Below are positions 45,374 through 54,516 of a stretch of DNA of 64,000 bases, one piece after another; the stretch's first letter is position 1; each line of letters opens with the position of its first letter. The DNA lies in the NCBI RefSeq assembly GCF_028330965.1, contig NZ_JAQMUB010000030.1, positions 1 through 64,000 of the forward strand. The letters run 5' to 3'. Source of the DNA: Oscillatoria sp. CS-180 (GTDB lineage: Bacteria > Cyanobacteriota > Cyanobacteriia > Phormidesmidales > Phormidesmidaceae). Made by a program: the position numbers and the translations under genes. The notes below the pieces were generated by a model. The model ran no database searches, was not told the DNA's origin, and worked only from the letters and a program-made list of their open reading frames with translations.

Positions 45374-47089
45374 TCAAGAAGACTGTGCCGACTGAAAGCT
45401 ATCAGCGAAGGCTGCGACTGGAGGAATGAGTCCCGCTGCCCGTTCAACTGACGTTTGCAGCAGTACATCCCAAGCAACTCCCAGAACTTTAGAGGGAGTT
45501 ACGTCATCTTTCACCAGATTCCACAACTTTTGCACCTCTTCAGTATGGAGGCGATCATCCTCAGTTATTGCCAAAATGAGGCGATTGCGAATATAACGTC
45601 CATCTTCCGACATCAAAAACTGGATACCCAAGCTGGCCGTTGGCAAGATATCGAACTGCTCATCGTTACGAGCAATTCGCAGCAGGTTCTCAAGTCGCTG
45701 CCACTGGAACTTGCCATCTTTGAAAAGAATTTCCAGCAATCGTCTGCGCAAAGAGGGCGTTTCGCCCCGCAAAAGTCGTCGTGCCACATAGGGATAGGCA
45801 ATATCGACAATCTTGAAATCTGGATTGAGGCTGAGGGCAACCCCTTCTTGCGTGACGAGCGATCGAATGATAAGCGCAAATTTAGCAGGGACTCGGAAGG
45901 GATATTCGTACATCAACTCCGAGAAGCGATCTGTGATGGTTTTGAAGTTAAAGTCTCTGACTTTAGCACCCAAGGCATCGCCTAAAACCATTTCCAAAGC
46001 CGGAATAATTGGGCGAATGTCAGTTTCAGGAGTCAAAAAGCCTAATTTGACAAAATCTGCTGCTAGATGCTCATAGTCTTGATTGAGCAAATGGACAACG
46101 GCATCCACCAGTGTTTCCTTCGTCTCTTGACTGAGCTGATCCATCATGCCGAAGTCGATGTAGGCCATGCGACCATCCGCCATAGCAAACAGGTTACCCG
46201 GATGAGGATCGGCGTGGAAAAAGCCATGCTCCAAAAGCTGCTGTAGACCAGAAGTCACGCCTGCCTCAATCAGCTTGTCGGTATCTAACGAAGCAGCTTG
46301 AATACTAGCAATATCTGTAAGCTTGAAGCCGTTAATCCATTCCAATGTCAAGATTTTGCCGCTACAGTAGCGCCAGAAAATGCGCGGCACCTTGACGGTA
46401 GGATCATCCTGGAAGTTGGCAGCGAACAACTCAGCATTACGCCCTTCATTCAGGTAGTCAATTTCTTCGAAAAGTTTGCTCCCAAATTCATCCACAATCA
46501 TGCTCAGGTCGTGCCCCAAGTTGAGTGGCAAAAACGGCCCCAAGAGCTTGGCTGCAAATCGCATGATGAAGAGGTCACAGGTAAGAACAGGGATCAAATT
46601 AGGCCGCTGCACCTTGATGGCGACCGCTTCGCCACTATGGAGTTGTCCCTGGTAAACCTGGCCTAAACTGGCTGCAGCAACAGGTTCAGAAGAAATTTGC
46701 TTGAAAATCTCATCGGCTGAGTAGCCTAGTTCAGCTTCTAGGATCGCCATCGCCAGTGTCGTCGGAAAAGGCGGCAGCTGATCCTGTAGTTTTGTTAGTT
46801 CTTCTAAAAAATCTTTTCGAATCAGGTCAGGACGAGTGGAGAGAGCCTGACCTACCTTGATAAAGGTTGGGCCTAAGCGAGTCAACAGTTGCCGGAGCTG
46901 AATAGCCCGTTTTTCCAGATTACGTTCTTCGCGATTAAACCAACGATCGCTTTGCAACCCCAGCGCAAATGCACCTACCCACCAAAATATTTGGAGCGAT
47001 CGCCATAAAACTTTCCAAGGTCGCCGACTGTAAAATCTCGCAATAACAGTTGGGTCATAAACTCTAGACTCAAACAACAAAGTCTGCAT
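45374..47089 (-). CDS. UbiB/ABC1-family atypical kinase
   Basis: Members of the ABC1/ADCK/UbiB family are atypical kinases or ATPases acting in prenyl-quinone metabolism at membranes. Diagnostic motifs are FIKVGQALSTRPDL (about 76-89), the Ala-rich loop EPVAAASLGQVY (135-146), Lys159 (VAIKVQRP), the ExD motif in FEEIDYLNEGRNAEL, catalytic GFFHADPHPGNLF and YIDFG. The ATG at 47089 is supported by AGGAG 7 nt upstream (571 aa); a GTG ten codons earlier is less likely. Cyanobacteria have several paralogues, so I give no number. The C-terminal region lacks a clear membrane helix. Confidence 0.93.
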   Translation of the reverse strand: MQTLLFESRVYDPTVIARFYSRRPWKVLWRSLQIFWWVGAFALGLQSDRWFNREERNLEKRAIQLRQLLTRLGPTFIKVGQALSTRPDLIRKDFLEELTKLQDQLPPFPTTLAMAILEAELGYSADEIFKQISSEPVAAASLGQVYQGQLHSGEAVAIKVQRPNLIPVLTCDLFIMRFAAKLLGPFLPLNLGHDLSMIVDEFGSKLFEEIDYLNEGRNAELFAANFQDDPTVKVPRIFWRYCSGKILTLEWINGFKLTDIASIQAASLDTDKLIEAGVTSGLQQLLEHGFFHADPHPGNLFAMADGRMAYIDFGMMDQLSQETKETLVDAVVHLLNQDYEHLAADFVKLGFLTPETDIRPIIPALEMVLGDALGAKVRDFNFKTITDRFSELMYEYPFRVPAKFALIIRSLVTQEGVALSLNPDFKIVDIAYPYVARRLLRGETPSLRRRLLEILFKDGKFQWQRLENLLRIARNDEQFDILPTASLGIQFLMSEDGRYIRNRLILAITEDDRLHTEEVQKLWNLVKDDVTPSKVLGVAWDVLLQTSVERAAGLIPPVAAFADSFQSAQSS

Positions 47090-47437
47090 CGCGAAACTCC
47101 TCACAACCAGCTGCAACACACAAGCTCTCAGGACAATCCTTCGAGGAGCGCATCAAGAAACCGCTAGTCATCCAAATTTGAACTAATCCCTAGATTTGTT
47201 TATCTAGCGTGTAAAGAAAAGGATGCGTATTTCAGCGCTCTTAACAATAGTATAGATAACTACAGTTAATCCCTGTCGTTCTTAAGAACTTGTTAAGCAA
47301 CATTAATTTATGCTGGACCATTGACTCAAGTCAATGAAACATTAGGCTTTTGCGAGATAAAAATCAATGCACCGGTTAATCTGCTATTCATATTTATCGC
47401 TTATTGAACCTGGAAAACTGATGTGGAATGGGTTGAC
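47090..47437. other. Divergent intergenic region, 348 bp
   Basis: AT-rich gap between the ubiB-like and fetB-like starts. No gene or repeat was recognised. Confidence 0.45.
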
Positions 47438-48208
47438 ATGATTGAACTAGGGGTATTGCAGCTAGTTTTGTCTTTGGGGTTAGTCGTAGGGGCGATCGCC
47501 CTAGTTCGCTGGCAAAACCTTGGCATGGAGCTGACGCTCTTGAATGCGACTTGGCGAACACTCTTTCAGCTGTTTGCCGTGGGTTATCTGCTGGGAATTG
47601 TCTTTGCTTGGCGCGATCCGCTCAGCGTCATTGCCGTCCTAATGTTTATGCTCTCGGTGGCAGCTGTGGTCGCCCGCAACCGAATCAGCAAGCGGATGTC
47701 CCGATTGCTGCCCATCCTGGCAGGTTCACTCTTGACCAGTACCGCCTTGACGATTGTCTTCACGACAGGTGTCGTTATTCGACCTGATGTATGGTACGAA
47801 CCGCGCTATGTCATTCCTCTAACAGGAATCGTGCTGGGCAATGCTATGACTGCGGCAACGATCGCGGGCGATCGCCTTGTCACTAGCTTGAAACAGAACC
47901 GCATCGAGATTGAGACCCATCTCAGTCTGGGCGCAACGCCTGACCAAGCCATCCTGGCTTTTCGCAAGGAGGCCGTGAAAGCGGGTCTGATTCCAACCGT
48001 AAACGCCATGATGGTCGTTGGAATTGTAAAACTACCGGGCATCATTACGGGACAACTGCTGAGTGGTGCTGATCCCCTCAACGCAGCTTTTTACCAAATG
48101 CTCATCATGTTTATGCTGGCCTTTTCAGACCTATTGGCCTCGGTCCTCGTTACGATGGGCATCCAGAAACTCTTTTTCAATTCGGCAGCGCAGTTAGTTC
48201 GACAATAA
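47438..48208 (+). CDS. FetB-like (UPF0014) ABC transporter permease
   Basis: About seven membrane segments and the family signatures AVAARNRISKRM-like VVARNRISKRM, VIPLTGIVLGNAMTAATIA and LSLGATPDQAILAFRKEAVK identify the FetB group. With the ATPase FetA it exports iron and raises oxidative-stress resistance in E. coli. No ATP-binding partner is adjacent, so the ATPase must be encoded elsewhere if the system is complete. The ATG at 47438 fits better than a GTG five codons upstream. About 256 residues. Confidence 0.88.
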   Translation: MIELGVLQLVLSLGLVVGAIALVRWQNLGMELTLLNATWRTLFQLFAVGYLLGIVFAWRDPLSVIAVLMFMLSVAAVVARNRISKRMSRLLPILAGSLLTSTALTIVFTTGVVIRPDVWYEPRYVIPLTGIVLGNAMTAATIAGDRLVTSLKQNRIEIETHLSLGATPDQAILAFRKEAVKAGLIPTVNAMMVVGIVKLPGIITGQLLSGADPLNAAFYQMLIMFMLAFSDLLASVLVTMGIQKLFFNSAAQLVRQ

Positions 48209-48383
48209 AGATGTGAGAGTGTAAAGGTAAAGCAGCAGGAGTAAGGACGGAAAGGGAAAACCGAATGACTTTCTCCTTGCCCAAATTCGTTTTGGAGAAT
48301 GGCAACATTCATGCCAAATGACTCCCTAGCACCGCTACGCGGAATTCAAAATTCAAAATTGGCAGACCACTAGTTTACTTGCC

Positions 48384-48426
48384 TAATTCTGGACCTCTAT
48401 ATAATTCTGGACCTCTACAATAGAGG
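48384..48426 (+). repeat. Tandem 18-bp repeat with hairpin
   Basis: TAATTCTGGACCTCTAT (48384) and TAATTCTGGACCTCTAC (48402) repeat with an 18-bp period. The second flows into CCTCTA-CAA-TAGAGG (48412-48426), a perfect 6-bp stem with a 3-nt loop. It lies 20 nt before the DUF4058 remnant. An AATTCAAA tandem precedes it near 48343. Confidence 0.75.
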
Positions 48427-48445
48427 GACCTGTTAACCGTGTCCC

Positions 48446-48781
48446 ATGACTGGTAAGCCCAAATTTCCTGGGATGAATCCGTATCTTGAACATCCGGCTA
48501 TTCAAGGTGGCCGCAGATCGGATTATCAAATTATGGTGAGTCGATCGCCCGAACGCCCCATTGCTGAACGCTATCCCTTCAATCTACAAGACTCCATTCC
48601 TGGCTTCTTTTTATCGCTGCAAGCTGGCGATGTAGAACCCGTTATTGATATAGGTCAAATCCTTCATCAGGCGTGCAAAGAAGCCGCGATCGATTTAGCG
48701 ATCGACTATACTCAGCCTCCAACACCACTTCTGAGCGAAGTTCAGGCTGATTGGCTCAAAACATTGGCAAAGTCCAGCTGA
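48446..48781 (+). pseudogene. Internally deleted DUF4058 gene
   Basis: The first residues (FPGMNPYLEHP) are the N-terminal signature of DUF4058 proteins, which are normally about 250 residues. From residue ~25 it jumps to the family's C-terminal part (YQIMVSRSPERPIAERYPFN, LQDSIPGFFLSLQAGD, EPVIDIGQILHQACKEAAID). The whole central portion, more than 100 residues, is missing but the frame is kept. The 111-residue product is probably non-functional, though expression as a short protein cannot be excluded. No clear ribosome site is seen. Confidence 0.7.
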
Positions 48782-48829
48782 ATGTGCTGCCTCAAAGCTA
48801 GACAATTTTGAATTTCACATAGGGCGTGA

Positions 48830-50797
48830 TCACTCCCTAGAAAAGCCGCCGTACTCGGGTCTGTACCGAGCGATAAATTGCCGATCAACATTGTAAAGAG
48901 AAATGGGCAGCTGTATCTGGTTGCCTAACTGCATGATGCTTTGAACAAGCTGGTGTGTCTCTGCAATAACAGAGTCACTGCGGGAGAGGCGACCCTGGGT
49001 CGAGGGCGGGGAAATTGATTGGCTGACAGCGCTATCGTACGGTTCGCGGAGAATAATTTCGATTTGTCTGGAACTGTAGGTATACGTGCAGATGCCAGCC
49101 GCGATCGGGCACAGGTTTTGCAAATCATCTTCAATGGTTTGTAGCGCGACGGCCTGCTTTAGTCTGGTCTGGGCCTGCTTTAAGGAATCCTGATAACTCC
49201 CAAGATGGCCTTGGGCTTCGCCGTAGCGAATCGTGTTTTTAGGAACCTGCCGCATTTGAGCATAGGCATCGCTCCAATGATTGACGGCTTGAGTCCACTG
49301 GTTGCGTCGTTCGGCAGCCTGTGCTTGAGCCGCATCAGCCAGGGCATCTTGATAAGCCCGTTCTCCGGCTTTTTCGAAGGTGGTACGGGTACGGGTTTGG
49401 ATAAATTTGCTGCGATAGTCAGACCGTAGCGATCGCGCCTCCTCATGGGCCAATGATCCTTGGGGAATTAGACTTAGAGCCTGGGTTGCTCGGTCCCACT
49501 CGCGTTGAGCATTCAGCCAGTCTGTTAACGTCGCGGCATTTTCAGTATGAATTGTGGCAAGTTGAGCGGCTTGAACCGCTTTATTAAGATTAGCTTCTGC
49601 CTGTTCTTCGACTAATAGCCGCTGGCCGATAGCCTCACGATTGGCTTCATATTCTGCAAGTTTGAGTTGAGCAAACTCTGATAGCGGGCTGCTGTCTGGC
49701 ACGCGGTTGAGGTGATTAATTGCCTTTTGCCAGAGCAAATGAACTTCGACCCAAACAGGAACAGGATGGGGCGGATCTTGGCTCTTCTCGGAAGCGGTCG
49801 TTGCATCTTTTTGAGCCGCAATAATCCACTCCAAATCGGAGAGTTGAGTTCGATAGCGCACCAGTTCGGCTTGAGCGGCATCGTAGTGAGGTGACCAGGG
49901 AGGAATCGCCGAAACTAGGCGAACGGCTTTTTGTACATCATCGTGGGCGCTCGCTACCTTCTCTGGAGTCGGATTGCCCTGCAACTGATTGAAGGTTTCT
50001 TGACTCAGGTCACTAGCGGTTTGTCGCCGCTCGCAGCTGCCGACTAGACAAGGCCGGGTTACGCTGTACGCGATCGCTCCGACTGTCAGCCCTGCAATCG
50101 CTAGTCCGCCGACTGATCGCCAAGGTAACTCTTGCCAATCGGCTGTGACTCGCCGCCATTTTGCCCTAATCTGAAGGGTGCTAATGAACTGCTGCCATTG
50201 TTGACTGAGCGGTTGCTGAACAGTCGTTGAGGTCTCAGGGATCTCTTCCTCAAACGGTGGAGGCGTCTCCTCTTCCATAGGATTAGACAGCAAAACGAGT
50301 GCCCCAGGAGCAACGTCCGTCTCGTCGCTGCCAGTTTCTGTGGGTTCGCCAATGGTGGGTGGATCAAATAAGTCTGAAACCGTGTCGGCAGGTTTCCAAC
50401 CACAGCTGCGGGCGGCATAGGGGCTTGCCGTGCCTCGCTTCCTTAAGTACAGCCTGACAGGCAGTTCTCCCTCTGAATTTAAAAACTCCTCCAACAACTC
50501 GGTTTCCGTAAGTCCTTGACTCATGGATAGCGCCAAGGCTTTGAATCGGCGATCGCGCTCGGTGGCGGTGACGGCTGTTTGATTGTCCTCTGACAGCACC
50601 AACAATCGCCCTTGTTGAAACCGACAGCGAATGGTGGGGGGAGCATCGGGGGAAAGTTGAGCGATCGCGGTTTGAATCCGATGTTCTAACGCAGCGACAA
50701 ACTGATCTAACGCGGCAAATGAGGATGAGGAAGTCATAACCCTAGAAATGAGCGGAACCCTGACACCTGTCTGACTCGCGTCCGCCCGAGTTGGCAT
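48830..50797 (-). CDS. Hypothetical membrane protein with helical repeats, 655 aa
   Basis: Four regions can be seen: an N-terminal globular domain (about 25-130, FQQGRLLVLSEDN, TELLEEFL), an acidic Pro-rich linker, one membrane segment (GGLAIAGLTVGAIAYSV, about 234-250), and a long external helical part. The helical part is made of repeated ~75-residue units (HDDVQKAVRLVSAIPP, WQKAINHLNRVPDSS, WDRATQALSLIPQGS, WTQAVNHWSDAYAQM), like TPR or similar coils. A small C-terminal domain ends it. ATG codons at 50797 and 50737 are both possible. I cannot assign a function; it may be an envelope scaffold. Confidence 0.82.
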   Translation of the reverse strand: MPTRADASQTGVRVPLISRVMTSSSSFAALDQFVAALEHRIQTAIAQLSPDAPPTIRCRFQQGRLLVLSEDNQTAVTATERDRRFKALALSMSQGLTETELLEEFLNSEGELPVRLYLRKRGTASPYAARSCGWKPADTVSDLFDPPTIGEPTETGSDETDVAPGALVLLSNPMEEETPPPFEEEIPETSTTVQQPLSQQWQQFISTLQIRAKWRRVTADWQELPWRSVGGLAIAGLTVGAIAYSVTRPCLVGSCERRQTASDLSQETFNQLQGNPTPEKVASAHDDVQKAVRLVSAIPPWSPHYDAAQAELVRYRTQLSDLEWIIAAQKDATTASEKSQDPPHPVPVWVEVHLLWQKAINHLNRVPDSSPLSEFAQLKLAEYEANREAIGQRLLVEEQAEANLNKAVQAAQLATIHTENAATLTDWLNAQREWDRATQALSLIPQGSLAHEEARSLRSDYRSKFIQTRTRTTFEKAGERAYQDALADAAQAQAAERRNQWTQAVNHWSDAYAQMRQVPKNTIRYGEAQGHLGSYQDSLKQAQTRLKQAVALQTIEDDLQNLCPIAAGICTYTYSSRQIEIILREPYDSAVSQSISPPSTQGRLSRSDSVIAETHQLVQSIMQLGNQIQLPISLYNVDRQFIARYRPEYGGFSRE

Positions 50798-51164
50798 CGC
50801 CCCAGAAAAAATCTAGAAGTCACCGAACTTAGCAAACAGCGCATCAATCGCCTCAACCGTCTCAGACAGAACAATGGAAAACCTCACGTTCAATCCAGTT
50901 GAGTGTCATCTAAAACGAAACAGTGCTGGTTATGGCATCGAAGTATAGCAAGGGTTTTTGGGTTTAGAACATCTCTTGAGACGTATCTCTCTGCCTTTAG
51001 GAATATGCGCTTCCTAGATGGCTGTTTTGTAGCTGCTTTATCAAACTAACGCTTTGCCTATCAGCATCAGCACACTACCCAGAAAGAGTAGGCTGAACAG
51101 CACAGCTGAATCCGAAATGGCTTAGCGCTCTGTGATAACTACACCTTGTTGTGATATGACAACA
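50798..51164. other. Intergenic region, 367 bp
   Basis: No supported gene. A frame of about 20 codons near 51040-51110 (minus) encodes a hydrophobic stretch, but it lacks a proper start. Confidence 0.5.
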
Positions 51165-51365
51165 TCACGCTGCTTCCATCCAGTCGTAAATTTTTTCTAA
51201 CTGCTCTAGCGTAATTAAGCCGTATTGCCAGAGGACCATTGGCAAAGGCCCTGGATCCTGCTCACAGTGGCGTAGCGCCATCTTAATGGAGTCCTGAGAA
51301 ACGGCTAAGTCATTCTGCAGAAATCGAATTAAGCTGTCGTCGCGTTCAGTTGCTATATCTCGCAT
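51165..51365 (-). CDS. DUF2949-family small protein
   Basis: The sequence has the cyanobacterial DUF2949 pattern: SLIRFLQNDLAVSQDSIKMA and then GPLPMVLWQYGLITLEQLEK with an acidic IYDWME end. The function is not known. I use the ATG at 51365 (MRDIATERDD, 66 aa); an ATG at 51377 and a GTG at 51401 are in frame. It is isolated between two large intergenic gaps. Confidence 0.85.
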   Translation of the reverse strand: MRDIATERDDSLIRFLQNDLAVSQDSIKMALRHCEQDPGPLPMVLWQYGLITLEQLEKIYDWMEAA

Positions 51366-51712
51366 GTTTACTGCCATCCCTCTGGCAACCCAGTACTGCA
51401 CATAGTTGGCAAGATTGTATCCAAGCCTTTCGGGGATGCACGATTCGGATAACCGATTCAGACAATACCGTAGTTAGTACGGAAGTTACGGATAAACCTT
51501 TCCAGGAACTTAAACATTAACAGGAGAGAATTACTAGCGAAAAGCTGAAGCCACTTAAGTCTTTCCTTTCCTCTGGTCCACACTGCTAACTATGCATCCT
51601 GCCTATCAAGGTGGCAATAGAGTATCAAATCTTTCTTGATTTTGACCAGTGCTTCGACGATAGTTTTATAGTTAAACTTAATGAAACTCAAGACTACGAT
51701 AAGTAGCTGCAA
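51366..51712. other. Intergenic region, 347 bp
   Basis: AT-rich; no gene, repeat or RNA was recognised. Confidence 0.45.
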
Positions 51713-52306
51713 CTAATCGTTTACTGTTTGAGGCATATTTAACCACTCAATTGCAACGGTGTCTCCAACTTGTAGGTTGAGGTCTCCAGCCAAGCCACCT
51801 CGAAGCTCGATCACCTGATCTACGATTTGCTGATCAGGTCCGTAGGTGGGGCAGGGCATGGACTCGCAGGGGGGAACATTACTGGCGATATCAACGATTT
51901 GTCCTTGATAGATAAACACCATATCTAGAGGAATGAGGACATTTTTCATCCAAAAGCTCACACGGCGAGCCGGATCGAAGGGAAACAGCATGCCGTGGTC
52001 GTCTGCCAATGACTCACGGGCCATTAAACCAATGGCTTGCTGTTGCGATGTCAGCGCCACCTCTAGACCAATTCTCTGGCCTCCCAACTCAACGGCTGCG
52101 GTTATCGGCAGGTTTTGACCCTGGGCATCGAGTTGACGACTTAAAAGTGGAGACATCCGTTTTTCCTGCTGTGGCTTTTGGGCGATCGCGGGAACATCCG
52201 CCGGCAAAGAATTGGCTTCAGATAGGGCTGATGTACCACAGCTAGTTATCCCAACCAGGGTGATAAGCACACAGCTGGCAATTTCTGTTGACCACTTGAA
52301 AATCAC
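51713..52306 (-). CDS. DUF192-family lipoprotein
   Basis: A lipoprotein-like signal (hydrophobic CVLITLVGITSC with the lipobox Cys) precedes a DUF192 domain. GLMARESLADDHGMLFPFD, VSFWMKNVLIPLDMVFI, and VPPCESMPCPTYGP are its strongest motifs. The domain is a small beta fold common in bacteria and archaea, with unclear function. I prefer the GTG at 52306 because GGAG lies 8 nt before it; a GTG at 52315 is in frame. About 197 residues, envelope-anchored. Confidence 0.88.
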   Translation of the reverse strand: MIFKWSTEIASCVLITLVGITSCGTSALSEANSLPADVPAIAQKPQQEKRMSPLLSRQLDAQGQNLPITAAVELGGQRIGLEVALTSQQQAIGLMARESLADDHGMLFPFDPARRVSFWMKNVLIPLDMVFIYQGQIVDIASNVPPCESMPCPTYGPDQQIVDQVIELRGGLAGDLNLQVGDTVAIEWLNMPQTVND

Positions 52307-52366
52307 AAAGCACACTCCAAACTCACACGTTGAGCCATGACAGATCAGCAGGACTCAGGAAAACAG

Positions 52367-52429
52367 GCAATCCAATGCCTTAAGGTCTAACCGTCTTGTC
52401 CTGACAGAACTAACAACCGCCATAGCTTA
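52367..52429 (+). repeat. REP-like element, copy H (diverged)
   Basis: Plus orientation; GTCTAACCGTCTTGTCCTGA, then CAGAACTAACAACCGCCATA keeps the family core but is more diverged. It lies upstream of the DUF192 gene. Confidence 0.5.
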
Positions 52430-52448
52430 GATGCCCTGCTACATGAAC

Positions 52449-52474
52449 CTATCGACCTAAGACTAGGTCGATAG
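52449..52474 (-). terminator. Perfect 11-bp hairpin after the nblR-like gene
   Basis: CTATCGACCTA (52449-52459) and TAGGTCGATAG (52464-52474) form a perfect stem with a 4-nt loop, about 90 nt past the regulator stop. No T-tract follows on either strand, so termination is likely but not certain. Confidence 0.5.
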
Positions 52475-52563
52475 AGTTTGACGACAACTGTTGAACTAGG
52501 TTTCAGCAAGGCTTAACTGTAAGGAATCTGGGAAAAGGATAAACCACTAGGCAACGGGTCTAT

Positions 52564-53259
52564 TTAGCTCTCTCTCAAAACATAACCAACACCCCGAACA
52601 GTCTGTATCAGGCGTTTCTCATTGTTGCCGTCGATTTTGAGGCGAAGATATCGCACGTATACTTCAATGACATTAGATTCCCCCATGAAGTCGTAACCCC
52701 AGACATTTTCGAGAATTTGCTCTCGGGCAAGCACTTCACGCGGATGCTCCATAAGATATCGCAGCAGTTCAAATTCTTTCATCGTGAGGTCGATCTCACG
52801 GCCATTACGGGACGCTGTTCGGGTGCCTAAGTCCAGCGCAAGGTCGCTAAATCGCAGCTGCTCAGACGAGGTATCGCCGGGTTGCAAATAGATTTGGACA
52901 ATTTTTAGGAAAGCATCCTCCTGGTAAGGTTTGAGACAATAGTCATCGGCTCCAGCCTCCAAACAGGCAATCCGGTCTTCAAGCGTATCCCGAGCCATGA
53001 GCAGCAAAATTGGAACGCAAAACTGAGCGCTGCGGAGCTTTTGGCAAACATTCAAGCCAGAATCGCTGCCCAACAGTCGATCAATGATGATGAGCGCAGG
53101 TTGAATTTTCTTAGCTTTCTCAATTCCCTTTGCTCCGGTCGTCGCTGTTTCGACCCCATAGCCAACTTCTTCCAAATCATGGCGAATACGATCTGTGAGA
53201 TCACCGTTGCTGCAAATTAGCAACACTTTGGGAGCAACGTTATCGGCGTGACTTTCCAT
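52564..53259 (-). CDS. nblR: NblR-like response regulator (OmpR family, atypical receiver)
   Basis: An N-terminal receiver domain is followed by an OmpR/PhoB winged helix (MKEFELLRYLMEHPREVLAR, VIEVYVRYLRLKID, LIQTVRGVGYVLRES). The phosphoacceptor position is Asp60 (IIIDRLLG) and Lys110 is kept (LKPYQ). However, the usual acidic pair is replaced by Cys16-Ser17-Asn18, and the Ser/Thr switch by Met88. This resembles NblR, which controls phycobilisome degradation and survival under stress and works without standard phosphorylation. I use the ATG at 53259; an ATG 20 codons upstream is possible. No cognate kinase is adjacent. Confidence 0.8.
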   Translation of the reverse strand: MESHADNVAPKVLLICSNGDLTDRIRHDLEEVGYGVETATTGAKGIEKAKKIQPALIIIDRLLGSDSGLNVCQKLRSAQFCVPILLLMARDTLEDRIACLEAGADDYCLKPYQEDAFLKIVQIYLQPGDTSSEQLRFSDLALDLGTRTASRNGREIDLTMKEFELLRYLMEHPREVLAREQILENVWGYDFMGESNVIEVYVRYLRLKIDGNNEKRLIQTVRGVGYVLRES

Positions 53260-53421
53260 AAACAGTAGGATGAGCCGAGATTGTACAACCCCTATCTTAG
53301 AAGCACGGGACCGATGCATATGAGCCGATCGCTCAACTCTGCTCTGTTTGTTACTAATTTGAAAGAATCAGAGTGTGTTTCAAACCCAGAAAGTGCCGTG
53401 AAGCGATGGCAACGGCAGCTG

Positions 53422-54339
53422 TTAAGGCAGTTCAACAGAGGTGGGTTTGGCGATGTGTGGTAATCCCCATCCTAGCTTTTCCCTGAGCACTTTGAAGAAT
53501 TCAGGCGATCGCAACCGGATAAATTTGGCTGTGTAGGGCGATCGCTCAGTCACCACCCAATCTTCTGGCATGACGTAGGAACCCGCGTTGCCATCGACCA
53601 CCATCACCAGTGGATCCGTATTGGCCGAGGTGATCTTCACCGTCTCTGAGTCAGGAAACACAATCCCCCGGGAAGCCAAGGAATGAGGGCAAATGGGGAT
53701 GAGCTGTGTGACTGAGACACCGGGAGTAATGACTGGACCACCAGCGGATAAGGAATAGGCGGTAGACCCAGTTGGTGTCGAAATGATGATGCCATCCGCA
53801 GCGATGTCCACTGGGGCATGATTGCCTACAGAGACCTCGAAATGGCACATGCTGGTCAGCGGCTCGCGATGAAGCACCATTTCATTCAAGCAGAGCACCT
53901 CCCACGCAACGCGATCGCGCTGACAGACCTTAACCACAATCATGGAGCGCTCTTCGAGGCGATAGTCACCCTCCAATACCCGCTCCATAACGTTAGGTAG
54001 CTGATTTAGATAAGCTTCTGTCAAGAACCCCATGTGCCCAGTATTGACCGTTAGGAGCGGAATTCCAGCTGGGGCAACCTGCCGAAAGGCCGACAAAACG
54101 GTTCCATCGCCCCCCAACACGAGGGCAAACATCATCGACTCATCGAAGTGAGGCGGCACCAAACTTTCAATTGGCGTATGACAGACTGGGCGTCCAGGAC
54201 TGGAATACCCCAGCAAACCGCCCAAACCATTAGCAACATGAACTTCACAGCCTAGAGCTGTCAATTTCTCTTGCCAAACTACAGCAGCTTCACAAGCTGC
54301 TGGTTTAATGTCGTTGAAAATAATCCCAACCTTGGGCAC
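53422..54339 (-). CDS. nadK: NAD kinase
   Basis: NAD kinase phosphorylates NAD to NADP in the cytoplasm, supplying the photosynthetic NADP pool. The catalytic GGDGT motif is at 76-80 ([15 protein letters not shown]). TGHMGFLTE and the second-domain [20 protein letters not shown] are present as expected. The start is a GTG at 54339 ([12 protein letters not shown]). At 305 residues the length is normal. Cyanobacteria often have two NAD kinases; I cannot tell which this is. Confidence 0.96.
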   Translation of the reverse strand: MPKVGIIFNDIKPAACEAAVVWQEKLTALGCEVHVANGLGGLLGYSSPGRPVCHTPIESLVPPHFDESMMFALVLGGDGTVLSAFRQVAPAGIPLLTVNTGHMGFLTEAYLNQLPNVMERVLEGDYRLEERSMIVVKVCQRDRVAWEVLCLNEMVLHREPLTSMCHFEVSVGNHAPVDIAADGIIISTPTGSTAYSLSAGGPVITPGVSVTQLIPICPHSLASRGIVFPDSETVKITSANTDPLVMVVDGNAGSYVMPEDWVVTERSPYTAKFIRLRSPEFFKVLREKLGWGLPHIAKPTSVELP

Positions 54340-54516
54340 GCGTCACGTCCGAGGGTCTAAACAAAGCTCTTTAGGGCAAACTTGAAGGAAAACCCGCTCC
54401 TGCTTTGGTATCGATCCGTCTCTGTGAAGAGAGGCTACCAGCTTACCCGTCTTAATAGGCTACCGCCTTTTTAGACCGCTTGCAGAAGCGTCTCCAAATT
54501 TGCATCTATTTGGGAT

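Noticed and set aside
47094-47105. ACTCCTCACA resembling the Yfr1 core
   Set aside because: It is the complement of the ribosome-binding site and start region of the ubiB-like gene and lacks the Yfr1 flanking hairpins.
51040-51120. About 20-codon hydrophobic frame on the minus strand
   Set aside because: A stop lies just before its first codon and no ATG or ribosome site is available; only an internal GTG could start it.
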